This document shows, piece after piece, positions 23,601 through 29,040 of a stretch of 64,000 bases of DNA (position 1 is the first letter of the stretch; each line of letters starts with the position of its first letter). The DNA comes from Azorinus chamasolen. Taxonomy: Eukaryota > Mollusca > Bivalvia > Cardiida > Solecurtidae. The translations under genes and the position numbers were made by a program. Below the pieces are notes generated by a model. That model ran no database searches. It saw nothing but the letters and a program-made list of their open reading frames with translations, and was not told the DNA's origin. The DNA is taken from NCBI GenBank assembly GCA_963576725.1, contig OY755239.1, forward strand, positions 61,163,453 through 61,227,452, in the 5' to 3' direction.

Positions 23601-26600
23601 ACCATTTTGATAAATAGAGCATTTGCTCCTAAGGAGCAAACACTCTATTTATCACAATGGTTTCATAAAGCGACTTTTACATTGGCATCAAAAGATGTTA
23701 ATATGAGGGATTGGATTAAGCGGTGTATAGCTCGCTGCGAACAAAATGATGTCGGTTCCAAAAAAAGGGTCTGATGCATTTTGAGAAAACTTTATCGAGT
23801 ACCAAACATCTTTGCTCGTGATGAGACGTGGAATTAGCCCGGAATCTAACCATGTCGCAAATAGCCAGATAGCGCTTAACCCATTACCTCATAGGCTATT
23901 TTTAGACCCGACCTGTTTGAAAAAAATCTACTGAAAAGGAACAATTACTAGAGAAAAGAAAAATGTTAGAATTGTATAGTTTTAAAACCATTGTGATAAA
24001 TAGAGCATTTGCTCCCTGGGGCAAATGCTCTATTTATCACAATGGTTTCATAAAGTGACTTTTACAGAGGTGCAGAAAGGCGTATTTATGGAGGAAAGGG
24101 TTAATTAGCATGTAGTCACAAAATAACAATTTTGATCATTTTGAATTCATGCATTTCACACCACGAAATAGCACGGTAACATTTTATGTCACACCATAGC
24201 GCAATTTCACGAGCTCAATATGCCAGCCAAATGTCGCGTCTAACGTGGATTAGATTTTGAATTTCGCGTCTATAGTTGGGCGTTGATAAAACGATACTCA
24301 CATTTGAAATTGACCGTTTTTACACCATTGTGATAATTGTTTAACCCATTCCCTCATAGGGTATTTTTAGATCCAACCACTTTGAATAAATCTACCGAAA
24401 AGGACCATTAACAAGAGAAAATGAAAATTTCAGAATTTTGTAGTTTGAAACCATTGTGATAAATAGAGCATTTGCTCCTATATGAGCAAATGCTCTATTT
24501 ATCACAATGGTTTCAACAGATGACATTTACAGAGGCGTCAAAAGGCGTCAATATGAGGGAATGGGTTGACTTTTACTATGTGGGAAACGAGTCACTAGTT
24601 TTCTTTGCAAATAGTGTAGACACTGATGAGGGGCTCGTAGAGAAGCCCTCTCACCAGGGTCGCCACTGTTTGTCATGTTAATCTTTTAGCACCAGGGTCG
24701 CCACTGTTTGTCATGTTAAACTTTTCTTTAGGAAATTCCCTCAACATTCACAGTAAGATTGACCTGTGAATTTTGGAATACATGTAGTCCAATTGAAAAT
24801 TTAACATTATATGGGTTAAATCTGCCATGCACTATTAAGCAATGTTGACTGTTTAAATCAGTCATTACAACTTTCAGACGTTAAACCATTTTATTCATGA
24901 ACAGACATGTACATGTAAGCAATAATGACATTTCAGAAACTGTAACTCAGATCTATATTACATGTATTCCATAAACAAACAGAGCAGACTCTGATCATAT
25001 TATTGCGTGTTGGAACTACAAAGATGATACTGGATTGCTTGAGCAAAATGATGATGTTTTCCTTTGAAACGATATAGGTCTAATTTCTATAGTTTTTGTT
25101 AAAGCAAAGAAATCCTTGAAACGTTTACATAATAAAAAATCATCTAATAAATATTTACGATGTGATTATTTCTTACATAAATATTGAACAGGGAAAGGGT
25201 CAATACAGCCAATAGTGGCCAACAATTTGGATCCAATGGCGTTCCATCTGGATCAAAACTGTTGGCAAAGACGATCATTGATTAGCCAAACCTGTGCAGA
25301 GGGCTTATGTTAGAAATATACAAATTGCTATAAGATGCGTAAATTTAAAACTGATCTAGAACAACTCCTTTATCTCTCCAACCAAACCCTATAATGTGAC
25401 CATTCTTTAGAATCGTCTCTTCGAGACGATTCTAAAGAGTGGCCACAGTACAGGGTTTGGGGAAGAGATGACGATGTTAGTATTGGGTACACGGCTATAT
25501 CTGCAGTTCTGAATAACTGATTATAAGCAGATTTTATAATGGCACTACGAGCAAATATTTACAATAATAGATACTGTACAAATAGATATATGTTAAGCAA
25601 ACAGCGTGAATATGTGGACCGTACGATCTGGGTCTTCTCTGTTTACAAAGGTGCCGGAAAGGCGTCTTTATGAGGTAAAGGTTTCATACCACAAACACCA
25701 TTCTGTAAATTTGTACGTTATATCATTTCTCCACTGATAACTGATAGTAGGAACTACATGTGATATATGAAGTAATGTAACAAACATGTCTCTAGACACA
25801 ACAAAATATTTTACAAAATTACCCTGCGAATTAAAGGCGGCACGTTGTTTCTTCTCTTTGTAATCTTGAGCTAATCGGTTCAACGTTTACAATTAAACTT
25901 GAATTAAACTGTAAGCACCTGTCTTAAATTACATCCCATTAGATTTATGCTAATTGGCCACTTCAGAAATGTTTAACTGTACTGCTGTTTTGTTTCAGGG
26001 TGAACTGCTATCACCAAGTAACACCAAATGCACCGTTTGGTGGATTTAAGATGTCTGGCATTGGAAGAGAAATGTACGTTATATGTGTCCATCGCTGTTC
26101 TATATGTTGTTTTGTTTTATCGTCATTGCTGCCCATCATACACTCAATACGTGGCCGTATTTATCCCATTCTCTCATACTGACGCTTTTTTGCGCATTTG
26201 TAAAACCCAATTTTGGGAACCATTGTGATAAATAGAGTATTTGCTTCAAAGGAGCAAATTCTCTATTTATCACAATGGTTTCGAAACTACACAATTCTAA
26301 AATTGTCCTTTTCTATATTTAATGCTCCCTTTCGGTATATTAAATTAAGAATTTGGGTCTAAAAGTCTAGGAGGGAATGCGTTAATTAAAACATAAGAGT
26401 ACCGCTATCACCTACAACATCAACCCCAGAACTAAACTTTTATCGTGCTAAACACAGACTGGGTGACATTTGCAAACAGTTCCACCAGGACCAGAACTGG
26501 TGAAGCATGGTCAGCAATTTCTCAAAAACTTAAACGAATCATTAACGCATTTACTAACTCCCACATTATTTAATGAAACCCGGTCCGGATCTTCCTTTGG

Positions 26601-28425
26601 AACACGTGCGTGCTTCATTTGGAGGGCGCACAGCAAACGAAATAAGCCAATGACATTAATGGGTTCAGCAAACACGACACCCCTCTTATCTAGGTCAACA
26701 CTGTTTGTCCATGTACGTTTTGAGGGACACTATGAACGAATGGGTTAACCCTTTCCCTCATATAAACGTGTTTTCACAGAGTTGATCCAGATCAGACAAC
26801 TCCTACAGGAGCCGTCTGACCAGGGTCTGCTCTATATGCCCATGGAATTTAAAATCTCTGTTTCTTCACTTTCTAAAATGGCTACAATGTTCCAGCTTCC
26901 AATATGTCATTTTAACTATTTTGTCCATGAATAGTCAGTAGGTATTGAAATTTTGAATAACTATAGAACAGGGAAAGTAAGTAAAATTGCTAAGTAAGTA
27001 AAATTGGGCGAGAGTTGGGTTTATGCAAACATTACAGATTACTACAGGATAGGGATTGTAGTGTTGGGAGTAAATATGGAGTCTGGTTATATAGGGGTTT
27101 TTGGTCATAATTCGTTTGTCAATTAGCTTATTGGTCACAATTTGCGAGACACTCAAAGTCTGACCAATCAGGTACTTGAGAAACTAAAAATCTGACCAGA
27201 TGCTTGACATGAGTTATGACTAAAGAAAAAAGTTTTATAACCTCGAGCGTTGGGCTAGACTTCATCAAAATTTTCCCAGAGACTGGAGAACATCCTTAAT
27301 CATGTTGCGTGTTCTCCAGCTTCCACCGAAACCAAACAAACCTGAGAATAGATTTGCAGAAACCGAAGCATGTAACGGCTGAATATATTTGACTTTTGTG
27401 TGTGCAAAAGAGTGTGACGTTAAATCCACCCTTGTATTAACCTTTTAACTCTTTCCCTATTGAATATTCGTGTAAGAAATAACGGCATTATGGATTATTA
27501 TTAGCAGATTTTTTATAATGCATTTTTACACAGAATTGTTTGGTAGAAGCTATAGGAATTTCGCAAGCAAACAAAGCAAACCCTGATCAGATTGCTCCTA
27601 TGGGAGCCGTCTGATCTGGGTCTACTCTGTTTGCAAATGTGTGAAAATGCGTTTATATGAGGAAAGTGTTGGGTGCTGAATATTCAAAATAGAAAGGTCG
27701 TTTTTTGTTTTACAATAGCGTTCACGATTCATATAATTTGCAAGACAATTCGAATGATAAACAGTGCAGACCCTGATCAAAAGACTCCTTTAGGAGCACT
27801 CTAATACGGGTCTACACTGTTTGAAAATACACGTACACACGTTTCCCGAATTCACAACGGCTAAGGGACCACTTAATTTAATATACGTGATCATTGCGCC
27901 AGATGTCAGGTATAGAGGACCTTTGCAAGGGAGGCAACTGCACATTGACTACATGACAGAAGCTGTAGTATGAGTCAATGCGCTTTTAGATGTGAAGACG
28001 CATATCTTAGAAATACAAACAATTTAGTGTTTCCTATACATTAGTTAGTAAATTTTACCAATATTGAACTTAATTCTAATTCTAGCAGAACACCAATTTC
28101 AAATGAATTTAAGATTGTTTCATAATCAGTAGTTGGACAAGTTAACCCTTTCCCTGTTAATCCTTTCTCTGTTAACCCTTTCTTTGTTAACCATTTCTCT
28201 GTTAACCATTTCCCTGTTAATCCTTTCTGTGTTAACCCTTTCCCTGTTAACCCTTTCTCTGTTAACCTTTCCCTGTTAACCATTTCCCTGTTCTATGTTT
28301 ATTCTAACCAGCGTGCTGACTGTGATTTTATATAGGAATAATTCAGATCTAGTCCCCTTGTTTATCATGCGAATTCTATTTTCAGGGGAGAGTACGGCCT
28401 GTCACAGTACACTGAAGTCAAAACT
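2487..28425 (+). CDS. ALDH1A: Aldehyde dehydrogenase, ALDH1A-like, C-terminal part of a split gene (8 exons)
   Basis: NAD-dependent oxidation of aldehydes to acids; in the ALDH1A branch the substrate is often retinal, acting in the cytosol as a tetramer (family knowledge). Exons 2487-2615, 7947-8060, 14220-14322, 16526-16710, 20273-20437, 21503-21660, 25999-26073 and 28386-28425 join in frame for 323 codons. They map without a gap onto mature ALDH2 positions 168-490. N169, K192, E195, G245, G250, E268, catalytic C302, E399, F401 and F465 are all present, so the enzyme should be active. FGGFKMSG (not FGGYKMSG), T303 and V459 favour ALDH1A over ALDH2. The N-terminal 167 residues lie upstream of the window. 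Introns are 1.1-6.2 kb and full of MITEs. The final exon is unresolved (see 30134). No in-frame stop or frameshift is seen in the eight exons. Confidence 0.95.
2793..2945. repeat. Trinucleotide-rich tract (ATC/GTC)
   Basis: Imperfect runs of CATCAT and CGTCGTCGTCGTCGTC. The acidic or threonine-rich open frames across it on the minus strand are artefacts of the repeat. Confidence 0.8.
2946..3399. other. AT-rich intron sequence
   Basis: No coding or clear repeat structure seen; the part next to 3400 may hold the 3' untranslated tail of the minus-strand LINE. Confidence 0.4.
3400..5123 (-). mobile_element. LINE (non-LTR) reverse transcriptase, 5'-truncated and broken
   Basis: On the minus strand, conceptual fragments appear in RT order. 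[12 protein letters not shown] and FIDFKK near 5000-5075 are fingers motifs. [10 protein letters not shown] at about 4640-4670 carries the catalytic aspartate pair (codons 4653-4664). [15 protein letters not shown] follows near 4565-4610, then a thumb-like stretch to about 4080, and [15 protein letters not shown] plus [15 protein letters not shown] at the 3' end (3600 to 3420). Frames shift several times and stops interrupt, so it is dead. The 5' end stops where a family-D MITE begins at 5124. It sits in an ALDH intron, antisense to the gene. Confidence 0.85.
5124..5354 (+). repeat. TTAA-family D MITE
   Basis: TTAACCCTTTCGGCG start, GGTTAA end at 5354; hairpin TCAGACGCCGCCTTGAAAAG near its 3' end. 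Asymmetric: about 150 bp of non-hairpin sequence precedes the stem. Confidence 0.88.
5441..5650. repeat. TA-family G MITE
   Basis: Left TIR reads AATACCTCTCTAAACCGGAC, right ends ATTTACTGTA. Stem GATGAAAGTCATGCATAAAG with apex CTCCTCAATGAG. Confidence 0.75.
5651..6277. other. Intron sequence with decayed MITE halves
   Basis: Half stems of B type (GTCTTATCTGTTTGC near 5712) and J type (near 5810-5850) are visible; otherwise no feature. Confidence 0.4.
6278..6400. repeat. TA-family H hairpin
   Basis: Near-perfect hairpin around GCTCCTACAGGAGC, arms GTTATGCAGAAAGC and GCTTTCTGCATTAC; outer ends not clear. Confidence 0.65.
6401..7111. other. Intron sequence, no gene seen
   Basis: Contains scraps of B-type flank (6805-6870) and a TACAGTGAAATC TIR near 7045; no convincing coding potential. 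Confidence 0.4.
7112..7266. repeat. TA-family H MITE, one hairpin arm lost
   Basis: CTAAGCGGCCATTCATTTAT to GACAGGTTCTACTGTG; the second stem arm after GCTCCCTTA is deleted. Confidence 0.6.
7467..7641. repeat. TA-family F MITE, eroded centre
   Basis: GACCACTAAATTACATCAAG flank and GAGATGTTTTACTGT end of family F; only part of the GAGCGTTCTGTTGTAC arm remains. Confidence 0.65.
7802..7876. repeat. TTAA-type hairpin (B/J) before exon b
   Basis: Stem AGAGCAGATCCTGATCAGAC and an imperfect partner to TTTGAAAAGG; about 70 bp from the exon b acceptor. Confidence 0.6.
7947..8060 (+). CDS. ALDH1A: ALDH exon b (residues 211-248, Rossmann fold)
   Basis: Acceptor TTCACAG, donor GTATGT; 114 nt, 38 codons, phase 0/0. 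It encodes [20 protein letters not shown] and ends in VAFTGSTE, the first half of the nucleotide-binding GxxxxG motif (Gly245; Gly250 lies in the next exon). A degenerate family-B/J hairpin ends about 70 bp upstream of the acceptor. Confidence 0.95.
8302..8489. repeat. TA-family G MITE
   Basis: ACCCCCTATAAACCGGACGT start and GGGGCTTTATTGTA end; one arm shortened after GAAAGTCATGC. Confidence 0.7.
8600..8755. repeat. TA-family I hairpin
   Basis: Core 8658-8735: AAACCCTATACTGTGACCAC and its complement around GTCTCGAAGAGAC with two mismatches, one of the best preserved I stems here. Confidence 0.78.
8887..9000. repeat. TTAA-family J MITE, partial
   Basis: GGTTAACCCAATTAATGCGG start, stem AAACAGTGTAGACCCAGATC, apex decayed, partner arm ATCTACATTGTTTG. 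Confidence 0.6.
9053..9197. repeat. Short TTAA MITE, B-like left end and D-like core
   Basis: TTAACTCTTTCCCTCATATA at the left (B-type), GGCGCTAATGTCGC-type right end (D-type on the other strand) and TTAA. The stem (9101-9158) is almost perfect, AGGTCAGATGCCGCC against its complement. 145 bp. Confidence 0.85.
9493..9696. repeat. TA-family F MITE, complete
   Basis: 204 bp; TACAGTAATACCTCTCTATA start, GAGAGGGTTTATTGTA end. Stem AAAACAGAACGCTCC with palindromic TATA centre. Confidence 0.88.
9697..10343. repeat. Intron with decayed family-E halves
   Basis: E arms appear near 9707-9745, 10022-10060 (TTTGGATCCAGATGAAACGC) and 10196-10245 (CGAGTAACTCGGCGTCTCAT). The last two may be one E copy split by about 135 bp. 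Confidence 0.5.
10344..10559 (-). repeat. TTAA-family J MITE
   Basis: TTAACCATTGCAAT start, GGGTTAA end, 216 bp; stem TACAGACCCTGATGAGAGGG with imperfect partner, near the right end. Confidence 0.78.
10769..10835. repeat. Family J hairpin, short
   Basis: GCAAATAGTGTAGACCCGGA, loop GTCAGGAGCAG, arm TAATCTGGGTCTGCAC. Confidence 0.6.
10882..11449. repeat. Minisatellite, 11 units of 52/53 bp
   Basis: Unit begins GCCAGTGTTATAACTAAG and includes AAGAACATCTACCACAGTAC. Unit starts at 10882, 10935, 10987, 11040, 11092, 11144, 11197, 11249, 11301, 11353, 11405. The 53-bp units carry one extra A (GCAATAAAG instead of GCATAAAG). The last two units share the variants GCCAATG and CCGTAG. Confidence 0.95.
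11548..11650 (-). repeat. TTAA-family E hairpin
   Basis: GGTCCGGATGAGATGCCGAG, loop TAA, complement to GATCAACACTGTTTG; both arms read ATGCC/GGCAT instead of the family ACGCC/GGCGT. Confidence 0.75.
11651..11939. other. Intron sequence, nothing recognised
   Basis: AT-rich, no coding or repeat structure seen. Confidence 0.4.
11940..12128. repeat. TA-family G/H MITE, degenerate
   Basis: TACAGCAAAACCTCCCC start, GGGGTACTATA end; apex TTCCTGCAGGAGC. Confidence 0.65.
12256..12457. repeat. TA-family G MITE
   Basis: TATAGTAAAAATCC start and GAGGGGTTTTACTGTA end; apex TTCCTAGAGGTGC. The flank TTCGAGTACAGAAGAATG is close to the G2 type. Confidence 0.75.
12522..12751. repeat. TTAA-family A MITE, intact hairpin
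   Basis: 230 bp, TTAA at both ends. Stem CATTGTGATAAATAGAGC with apex TTTGCTCCTATAGGAGCAAA is a perfect palindrome at 12579-12644. Confidence 0.92.
12826..13061 (-). repeat. TTAA-family B MITE (abuts C)
   Basis: TTAACCCTTTACTCAATG to AAGGTTAA, reverse orientation. The stem around 12966-13022 is decayed. Its right TTAA (13058-13061) is also the left TTAA of the next element. Confidence 0.82.
13058..13303 (+). repeat. TTAA-family C MITE, intact
   Basis: 246 bp. TTAACTCTTCGCTTGCTAT start, GAATGGTTAA end. Stem around the perfect GACAGCTCCTGCAGGAGCTG apex; a second small inverted repeat (CCAGTGCACTGCACAGCAGT) follows. Confidence 0.9.
13701..13909. repeat. TA-family G2 MITE
   Basis: TACAGTGAAATCTAGATAAT start mirrors ATAATCGAGATTTCACTGTA; internal TTCGAA at both sides. 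Stem GTCATGCAGAAAGCTCCC, 209 bp. Confidence 0.88.
13934..14114. repeat. TA-family G MITE, one arm shortened
   Basis: CCTCTAAAACGGCATTCTAA flank to GAGAGTTTTAACTGTA; the left arm lost the GTGAAAGTCATGC part. It ends about 105 bp before exon c. Confidence 0.7.
14220..14322 (+). CDS. ALDH1A: ALDH exon c (residues 249-282, general base Glu268)
   Basis: Acceptor TTTCTAG, donor GTACGT; 103 nt, phase 0 to 1. It starts [15 protein letters not shown] and includes [10 protein letters not shown], where the glutamate is Glu268, the general base that activates the catalytic cysteine or water in this family. The last base, T, is the first base of the Leu283 codon completed in the next exon. A complete family-D MITE begins only 44 bp after the donor. 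Confidence 0.95.
14366..14611 (-). repeat. TTAA-family D MITE, complete
   Basis: 246 bp, reverse orientation: TTAACCCTTTCACCGCCAAT start, GGCGCCGAAAGAGTTAA end. Hairpin at 14406-14472. It begins 44 bp after exon c. Confidence 0.9.
14612..14798. repeat. TA-family H MITE
   Basis: Stem AAAGTAATGCAGAAAGCTCC with apex TGTATGAGC; end GACAGGTTGTACTGCA. Confidence 0.75.
14799..15055. other. Intron sequence, nothing recognised
   Basis: T-rich stretch without coding or repeat signature. Confidence 0.4.
15056..15295 (+). repeat. TTAA-family B MITE
   Basis: TTAAGTTTTACTCACAGG start; stem GCCCAGATCAGATGGCTCC and partner to 15167; long flank with ATTCATGACATCAT. Right TTAA lost. Confidence 0.75.
15404..15653 (-). 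repeat. TTAA-family C MITE flanked by TTAG
   Basis: 250 bp; TTAGCCCTTCTCTTGCTG to GCGAAGGGTTAG. Both flanks read TTAG instead of TTAA. Stem TGATGAGACAGCTCCTGCAG nearly perfect. Confidence 0.88.
15749..15792. repeat. (ATC)n microsatellite
   Basis: Imperfect CATCATCATAATCATCATCA run. Confidence 0.85.
15926..16133 (+). repeat. TTAA-family A MITE nested in G2 (first)
   Basis: TTAACCCATTCCCTCATAGG to GGGAATGGATTAA, inserted in the GCTTAATGCAGG site of the host. Confidence 0.92.
16187..16417 (-). repeat. TTAA-family A MITE nested in G2 (second)
   Basis: TTAACCCATTCCCTCATATT to GGGAATGGGTTAA, opposite orientation to the first; nearly perfect hairpin. It ends 108 bp before exon d. Confidence 0.92.
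16526..16710 (+). CDS. ALDH1A: ALDH exon d (residues 283-344, catalytic Cys302)
   Basis: Acceptor ATCAACAG, donor GTAACC; 185 nt, phase 1 to 0. It encodes [13 protein letters not shown] with the nucleophile Cys302. Most ALDH1/2 proteins have a cysteine at 301; here it is valine. Thr303 is as in ALDH1A2/1A3 and Phe296 as in ALDH2. It ends NESGPQ. It lies about 60 bp downstream of a stack of nested MITEs (15855-16463) and just upstream of a partial family-A copy. Confidence 0.96.
16734..16885 (-). repeat. TTAA-family A MITE, left arm deleted
   Basis: The CATTCCCTCAT terminus runs straight into AGGAGCAAATGCTC, so one stem arm is missing; the rest of the right flank is present. It lies 24 bp after exon d. 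Confidence 0.8.
16912..18165. mobile_element. 1.25-kb DNA transposon-like element packed with ACGTA motifs
   Basis: Termini TGGTCACACATGCGTTAA (16912) and TTAACGCATGTGTGACCA (to 18165) are inverted repeats; similarity extends about 45 bp. Inside, short words CGTACTT, GTACGTTA and CGTAACGTA recur dozens of times in both directions. No transposase is recognisable. A near-unique middle (17400-17640, 17700-17860) includes ATCCCCCGAGAGC. Confidence 0.85.
18289..18496. repeat. TA-family G MITE, complete
   Basis: 208 bp; TACAGTAAAACGTCTTTAAA to GAGGTTTTACTGTA; stem AGTCATGCAGAAAGC with imperfect apex. Confidence 0.85.
18643..18849. repeat. TA-family H MITE
   Basis: ACAGTAGAATCTGTCTTAAG start, GACAGGTTCTACTGTA end; decayed centre. 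Confidence 0.78.
18879..19080. repeat. TTAA-family B MITE, degenerate
   Basis: TTAACCCTTCACTTGATAGA start; stem AACAGAGAAGATCTGC; flank with CCTTATTCATAATACC. Confidence 0.6.
19374..19612 (+). repeat. TTAA-family J MITE
   Basis: AACCCTTTCAGTGAAGG start; stem GCAAACAGTGTATACT and partner GGGTATGCACTGTTTG; long flank with TTCACGGTATGCTTGACC. Confidence 0.7.
19758..19959. repeat. TA-family G2 MITE
   Basis: TACAGTAAAAACTAGATACT to GCGTTTTTACTGTA; stem CAGGGTGAAAGTCATGCAG, apex GCTCCTCCAGGAGC. Confidence 0.87.
19978..20163. repeat. TA-family G2 MITE, shortened stem
   Basis: TACAGTAAAAATTAGATTAT to TATCGATATTTTACTGTA, 18 bp after the previous copy; most of the stem apex is deleted. Confidence 0.85.
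20273..20437 (+). CDS. ALDH1A: ALDH exon e (residues 345-399)
   Basis: Acceptor TTCACAG, donor GTTAGT; 165 nt, 55 codons, phase 0/0. It encodes [19 protein letters not shown] and [18 protein letters not shown], and ends exactly on Glu399, which binds the nicotinamide ribose. It closely resembles the matching stretch of vertebrate ALDH1A1. Two TA-type MITEs (19758-19959, 19978-20163) lie directly upstream in the intron. Confidence 0.95.
20766..20926. repeat. Family K palindrome, copy 1
   Basis: AAAAAGCTTTATAGTTGGGT to CAACTAAAAAGCTTTAT: a 160-bp inverted repeat. Arms carry TTTTTGATTGGTCAGATTTG, present three times as inverted or direct copies. No TTAA or TACAGT ends. Confidence 0.85.
21164..21270. 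repeat. Family E hairpin
   Basis: TCAGTTTGGGTCCTGATGAG, loop GTAACTCG, arm CATCTAGATCTAAACTGTT; right end ATTGGGTTAA. Confidence 0.68.
21503..21660 (+). CDS. ALDH1A: ALDH exon f (residues 400-451)
   Basis: Starts at [17 protein letters not shown], completing the EEIFGPV motif with Phe401, and runs to QAGTI; 158 nt, phase 0 to 2. The acceptor reads CTTTTGTTTAAG, an A instead of the usual pyrimidine next to AG, so it is weaker than the others, but frame and homology leave no doubt. The donor is GTACTT. The two family-K palindromes lie in the introns on either side. Confidence 0.94.
21763..21934. repeat. Family K palindrome, copy 2
   Basis: CCATGCTTATAAAACTTTTA and its complement bound a 172-bp palindrome; the internal GATTGGTCAGATTTGAG module recurs three times. 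Copy 1 lies on the other side of exon f. Confidence 0.87.
22030..22170. repeat. Family E, decayed
   Basis: AAATGAGACACTGAGTAACT, arm TATCAGGATCCAAGCT with a CATGTACATGTA insertion in the outer stem. Confidence 0.6.
22250..22495 (-). repeat. TTAA-family B MITE, reverse
   Basis: CCCTTTCCCTGTTCAATAG end, flank GAAATAATGACGGCATGA, stem AACAGAGCAGACTCTAATC. Confidence 0.7.
22694..22908 (+). repeat. TTAA MITE with D-like ends and E core
   Basis: 215 bp; TTAACCCTTTCGCTGCCAA / TTGGCAGCGAAAGGGTTAA are a perfect 19-bp terminal inverted repeat. The hairpin is family E (AAACAGTTTGGATCCAGATG) with GCCGAGTTACTCGGC apex. Confidence 0.92.
22924..23138 (+). repeat. TTAA-family B MITE
   Basis: TTAACCCATTACCACGCC to AAGGTTAA; apex CGGCTCCTATAGGAGCCG perfect; flank with TGCCATTATAAAAACAG. 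Confidence 0.88.
23224..23295. repeat. Family J hairpin, nearly perfect
   Basis: CAGATGAGAGAGCTCC TATA centre and complement; arms GTAAACCCAG / CTGGGTCTGC. Confidence 0.8.
23484..23719 (+). repeat. TTAA-family A MITE
   Basis: TTAACCTATTCCATTATAGG to GGGATTGGATTAA; stem with apex GCTCCTAAGGAGC and a few arm changes. Confidence 0.9.
23876..24104 (+). repeat. TTAA-family A MITE
   Basis: TTAACCCATTACCTCATAGG to GGAAAGGGTTAA; apex TTTGCTCCCTGGGGCAAA. Its right end reads GCGTATTTATGGAGG, as in B elements. Confidence 0.9.
24341..24569 (+). repeat. TTAA-family A MITE (abuts J)
   Basis: TTAACCCATTCCCTCATAGG to GGGAATGGGTTGA. The right flank TTGA also starts the J element at 24566. Confidence 0.88.
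24566..24819 (+). repeat. TTAA-family J MITE with internal tandem duplication
   Basis: TTGACTTTTACTATGTGGG start, GGGTTAA end; stem around AGTGTAGACACTGATGAGG. A 38-bp stretch beginning CACCAGGGTCGCCACTG is repeated directly at 24652 and 24690. Confidence 0.85.
24884..25203 (-). repeat. TTAA-family B MITE, interrupted
   Basis: Left half to CAGAGCAGACTCTGATCA (about 25003); unrelated sequence follows; a B-type end ATTATTTCTTACATAAATAT...GGGTCAA closes at 25203. It may be one disrupted copy or two partial ones. Confidence 0.55.
25357..25470. repeat. TA-family I hairpin
   Basis: Core 25383-25459: AAACCCTATAATGTGACCAT with partner, apex GTCTCTTCGAGAC nearly perfect. Confidence 0.78.
25590..25690. 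repeat. Family B hairpin remnant
   Basis: AGCAAACAGCGTGAATATG and arm GATCTGGGTCTTCTCTG; apex deleted. Confidence 0.55.
25999..26073 (+). CDS. ALDH1A: ALDH exon g (residues 452-477)
   Basis: Acceptor TGTTTCAG, donor GTACGT; 75 nt, phase 2 to 2. Its first base completes Trp452, then [20 protein letters not shown] and IGRE follow; the Met codon is split across the next intron. Val459 and the FGGF motif are ALDH1A-like, while His457 differs from vertebrate paralogues. These residues line the substrate tunnel in known structures, so specificity may differ. Confidence 0.95.
26161..26385 (-). repeat. TTAA-family A MITE, left flank TTAT
   Basis: TTATCCCATTCTCTCATACT to GGGAATGCGTTAA; good hairpin with apex GCTTCAAAGGAGC. 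It begins 87 bp after exon g. Confidence 0.87.
26480..26748 (+). repeat. TTAA-family Q element (abuts B)
   Basis: Contains GCAAACGAAATAAGCCAATG and the stem arm ACACTGTTTGTCCATGTACG; ends GAATGGGTTAA. Shares TTAA 26745-26748 with the B copy. Related copies near 31573, 32850 and 51804. Confidence 0.65.
26745..26980 (+). repeat. TTAA-family B2 MITE
   Basis: TTAACCCTTTCCCTCATATA start; stem ATCCAGATCAGACAACTCC; B2-type flank TTTCTAAAATGGCTACAATG and AACTATAGAACAGGGAAAG; right TTAA lost. Confidence 0.82.
27445..27671 (-). repeat. TTAA-family B MITE
   Basis: TTAACTCTTTCCCTATTG start; stem AACCCTGATCAGATTGCTCC and partner; end ATATGAGGAAAGTGTTGG. Confidence 0.82.
27744..27870. repeat. Family J hairpin
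   Basis: AAACAGTGCAGACCCTGATC, apex CTCCTTTAGGAGC, arm ACGGGTCTACACTGTTTG. Confidence 0.7.
28141..28289. repeat. 15-bp tandem array of a TTAA-MITE terminus, 10 units
   Basis: Consensus GTTAACCCTTTCCCT; units vary at CCC/TCC/CCA and CCT/TCT/TTT/TGT, and one is 14 bp. The array runs into GTTCTATGTTTATTCTA, the inner sequence of a B2 terminus, so it looks like an expanded B2 end. It lies about 95 bp upstream of exon h. Confidence 0.93.
28386..28425 (+). CDS. ALDH1A: ALDH exon h (residues 477-490)
   Basis: Acceptor TTTTCAG, donor GTAAGT; 40 nt. The first G completes Met477; it then encodes [13 protein letters not shown], the conserved ALDH1/2 tail, ending in phase 0. In the family only about ten more residues (VTVKxxQKNS type) and a stop should follow. 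It sits about 100 bp downstream of the 15-bp TTAACCC tandem array. Confidence 0.93.
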
Positions 28426-28532
28426 GTAAGTTATTCGTTTCTTATTATCTATGTATACAATGTTAGACTACAACTTATTAAAGAACAGATATCTGTTATC
28501 CAAAGCTCTTGATCGTCATAGACAGTGGTACG

Positions 28533-28735
28533 AACAAACTCTCTATAGTGATCACCCAATGAATGACAAAGTACTTTATAGTAGCAGGTGGTTTGCTTAA
28601 TGCAGATCGAAAGTAATGATGAAAGTTTCTTAGGGAGCTTTCTGTATTCCGTTCGCACTTATTAAGCTATCACCTGCCTGAAAAGAGCATAGTTATTGTC
28701 ACCTTTGGGCGGTGTTGAGGACAGGCTTTATTGCA
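28533..28735. repeat. TA-family F/H MITE, degenerate
   Basis: ACTCTCTATAGTGATCACCC start, GACAGGCTTTATTGCA end; stem GAAAGTAATGATGAAAG with poor partner. Confidence 0.6.
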
Positions 28736-28861
28736 GAGCAGAGTAACCTTAAAATCCACCCAGTGGGGCGATATGGGTTATGTTGGTTTCTGTCACTTTA
28801 TATGGCATGTATATAACTTTACATGTTTATAAGTTTTTATATGTATATAACGCTTTGCACC

Positions 28862-29040
28862 ATAAATACGCTTTTCGACGCATTTGCTAACAGTGTAGAC
28901 CAAGATCAGACGATTCCTCTAGGAGCCGTCTGATCAGGGACTGCTCTGTTTGCTTATGACATAATATTGATCTGATTCCAAAAACTCCTGTCTTAAATTA
29001 AATTTTCCGGTGCCCATATGTTATAATACATGTTAATACA
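28862..29040 (+). repeat. Family B MITE, ends decayed
   Basis: ATAAATACGCTTTTCGACGC flank, stem ACCAAGATCAGACGATTCC, apex CTCTAGGAG, arm CTGATCAGGGACTGCTCTG. Confidence 0.72.

Noticed and set aside
28041..28283. Open frame with a repeated [11 protein letters not shown] pattern
   Set aside because: A 15-bp tandem repeat with a length divisible by three stays open by construction; the DNA unit matches a MITE end.
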